Below are positions 5,332 through 5,546 of a stretch of DNA of 5,546 bases, piece by piece (position 1 is the stretch's first letter; each line of letters starts with the position of its first letter). The DNA is from Spirochaetaceae bacterium (GTDB taxonomy: Bacteria; Spirochaetota; Spirochaetia; Treponematales; Treponemataceae). The stretch covers positions 1 through 5,546 of the forward strand of contig JAGCMR010000001.1 in NCBI GenBank assembly GCA_017646305.1, given 5' to 3'. Below the pieces are notes generated by a model, which was not told the origin of the DNA, made no database searches, and was given only the letters and a program-made list of their open reading frames with translations. The position numbers and the translations under genes are program-made.

Positions 5332-5357
5332 GCCCTGCAATTTTTGCGGGGCTTTTT
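5332..5357 (+). terminator. Intrinsic terminator or attenuator between argJ and argB
   Basis: GCCCTGCAA (5332-5340) pairs with TTGCGGGGC (5344-5352): nine base pairs including one G-T wobble, with a 3-nt loop, followed directly by TTTTT (5353-5357). This is a textbook rho-independent terminator shape. It ends only 17 nt before the argB ATG, leaving no room for a promoter after it. Either some transcripts read through to argB or this is a regulated attenuator. Confidence 0.85.
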
Positions 5358-5374
5358 CATAGAAGGATAAAGAA

Positions 5375-5546
5375 ATGGATATTACCAATGAGGAGTGGGC
5401 TGACGTACTTGTTCAAGCCTTGCCCTATTTCAAGCAGTTTGTAGGTAAAACCGTAGTTGTAAAATACGGTGGAAATGCCATGCTCAACGAGGAGCTGAAA
5501 TCTGCCGTTATGCAGGACATTGTGCTCTTGAACACCATCGGTGTCC
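5375..5546 (+). CDS. argB: Acetylglutamate kinase, N-terminal fragment
   Basis: 57 codons from the ATG at 5375 to the right edge, still open; the product is truncated by the window, not by mutation. It reads [19 protein letters not shown], then [11 protein letters not shown] (26-36) and [14 protein letters not shown] (44-57). The KYGGNAM segment with K30 is the phosphate-binding glycine motif of ArgB in the amino acid kinase family, and the N-terminal helix before it is usual. The enzyme phosphorylates N-acetylglutamate, the product of ArgJ, with ATP; it is frequently the arginine-feedback step. AAGGA at 5363-5367 lies 7 nt before the ATG. It is co-directional with argJ but separated by a 66-bp gap with an intrinsic terminator. 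Confidence 0.95.
   Translation, partial: MDITNEEWADVLVQALPYFKQFVGKTVVVKYGGNAMLNEELKSAVMQDIVLLNTIGV

Noticed and set aside
1..5546. CRISPR arrays, tRNAs, rRNA, insertion sequences, attachment repeats
   Set aside because: No regularly spaced repeats, cloverleaf sequences, transposase or integrase frames, or flanking terminal repeats were seen on either strand.

Overview
The window reads as a chromosomal segment of a diderm bacterium, most likely a spirochaete of the Treponema type. This is inference, with moderate to low confidence. It rests on the GpsA version (a lengthened segment around residues 207-225), a periplasmic LolA-like protein with a signal peptide, a YihY/BrkB-type membrane protein, and moderate base composition. 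No rRNA or other marker gene is present to settle it. An intact arginine route (argJ, argB) would fit a gut or free-living relative rather than a host-restricted pathogen.

Layout. Positions 1-164 (minus strand) hold the N-terminus of a YihY/BrkB-family membrane protein. It is divergent from a type II toxin-antitoxin pair at 260-1017: a Phd/YefM-like antitoxin followed by a VapC-like PIN-domain toxin, overlapping by ATGA. The 95-bp divergent spacer carries a three-copy 8-bp motif (TTCTAGCC or its complement), the best candidate operator in the window. A MutT/NudG-like Nudix hydrolase follows (1075-1533) with its own strong ribosome binding site, then a promoter and a secreted LolA-like protein (1688-2458). 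A hairpin that may be a terminator lies directly against a promoter for the next group.

The right half (2558 to the end) is a compact same-strand housekeeping cluster: ndk, gpsA, argJ, argB. Gaps are 11 bp (ndk/gpsA), 10 bp (gpsA/argJ) and 66 bp (argJ/argB). The last gap contains a clear intrinsic terminator only 17 nt before the argB start codon. ArgJ and ArgB catalyse linked steps of arginine synthesis: ArgJ regenerates N-acetylglutamate from N-acetylornithine, and ArgB phosphorylates it. Ndk and GpsA serve nucleotide and phospholipid supply.

No wholly new system is evident. The points most worth a second look are the repeat-rich divergent control region, the recurrent placement of -10 boxes so close to start codons that leaderless or near-leaderless mRNAs are predicted, the argJ/argB terminator that may act as an attenuator, and the Gly-Thr self-cleavage site of ArgJ.
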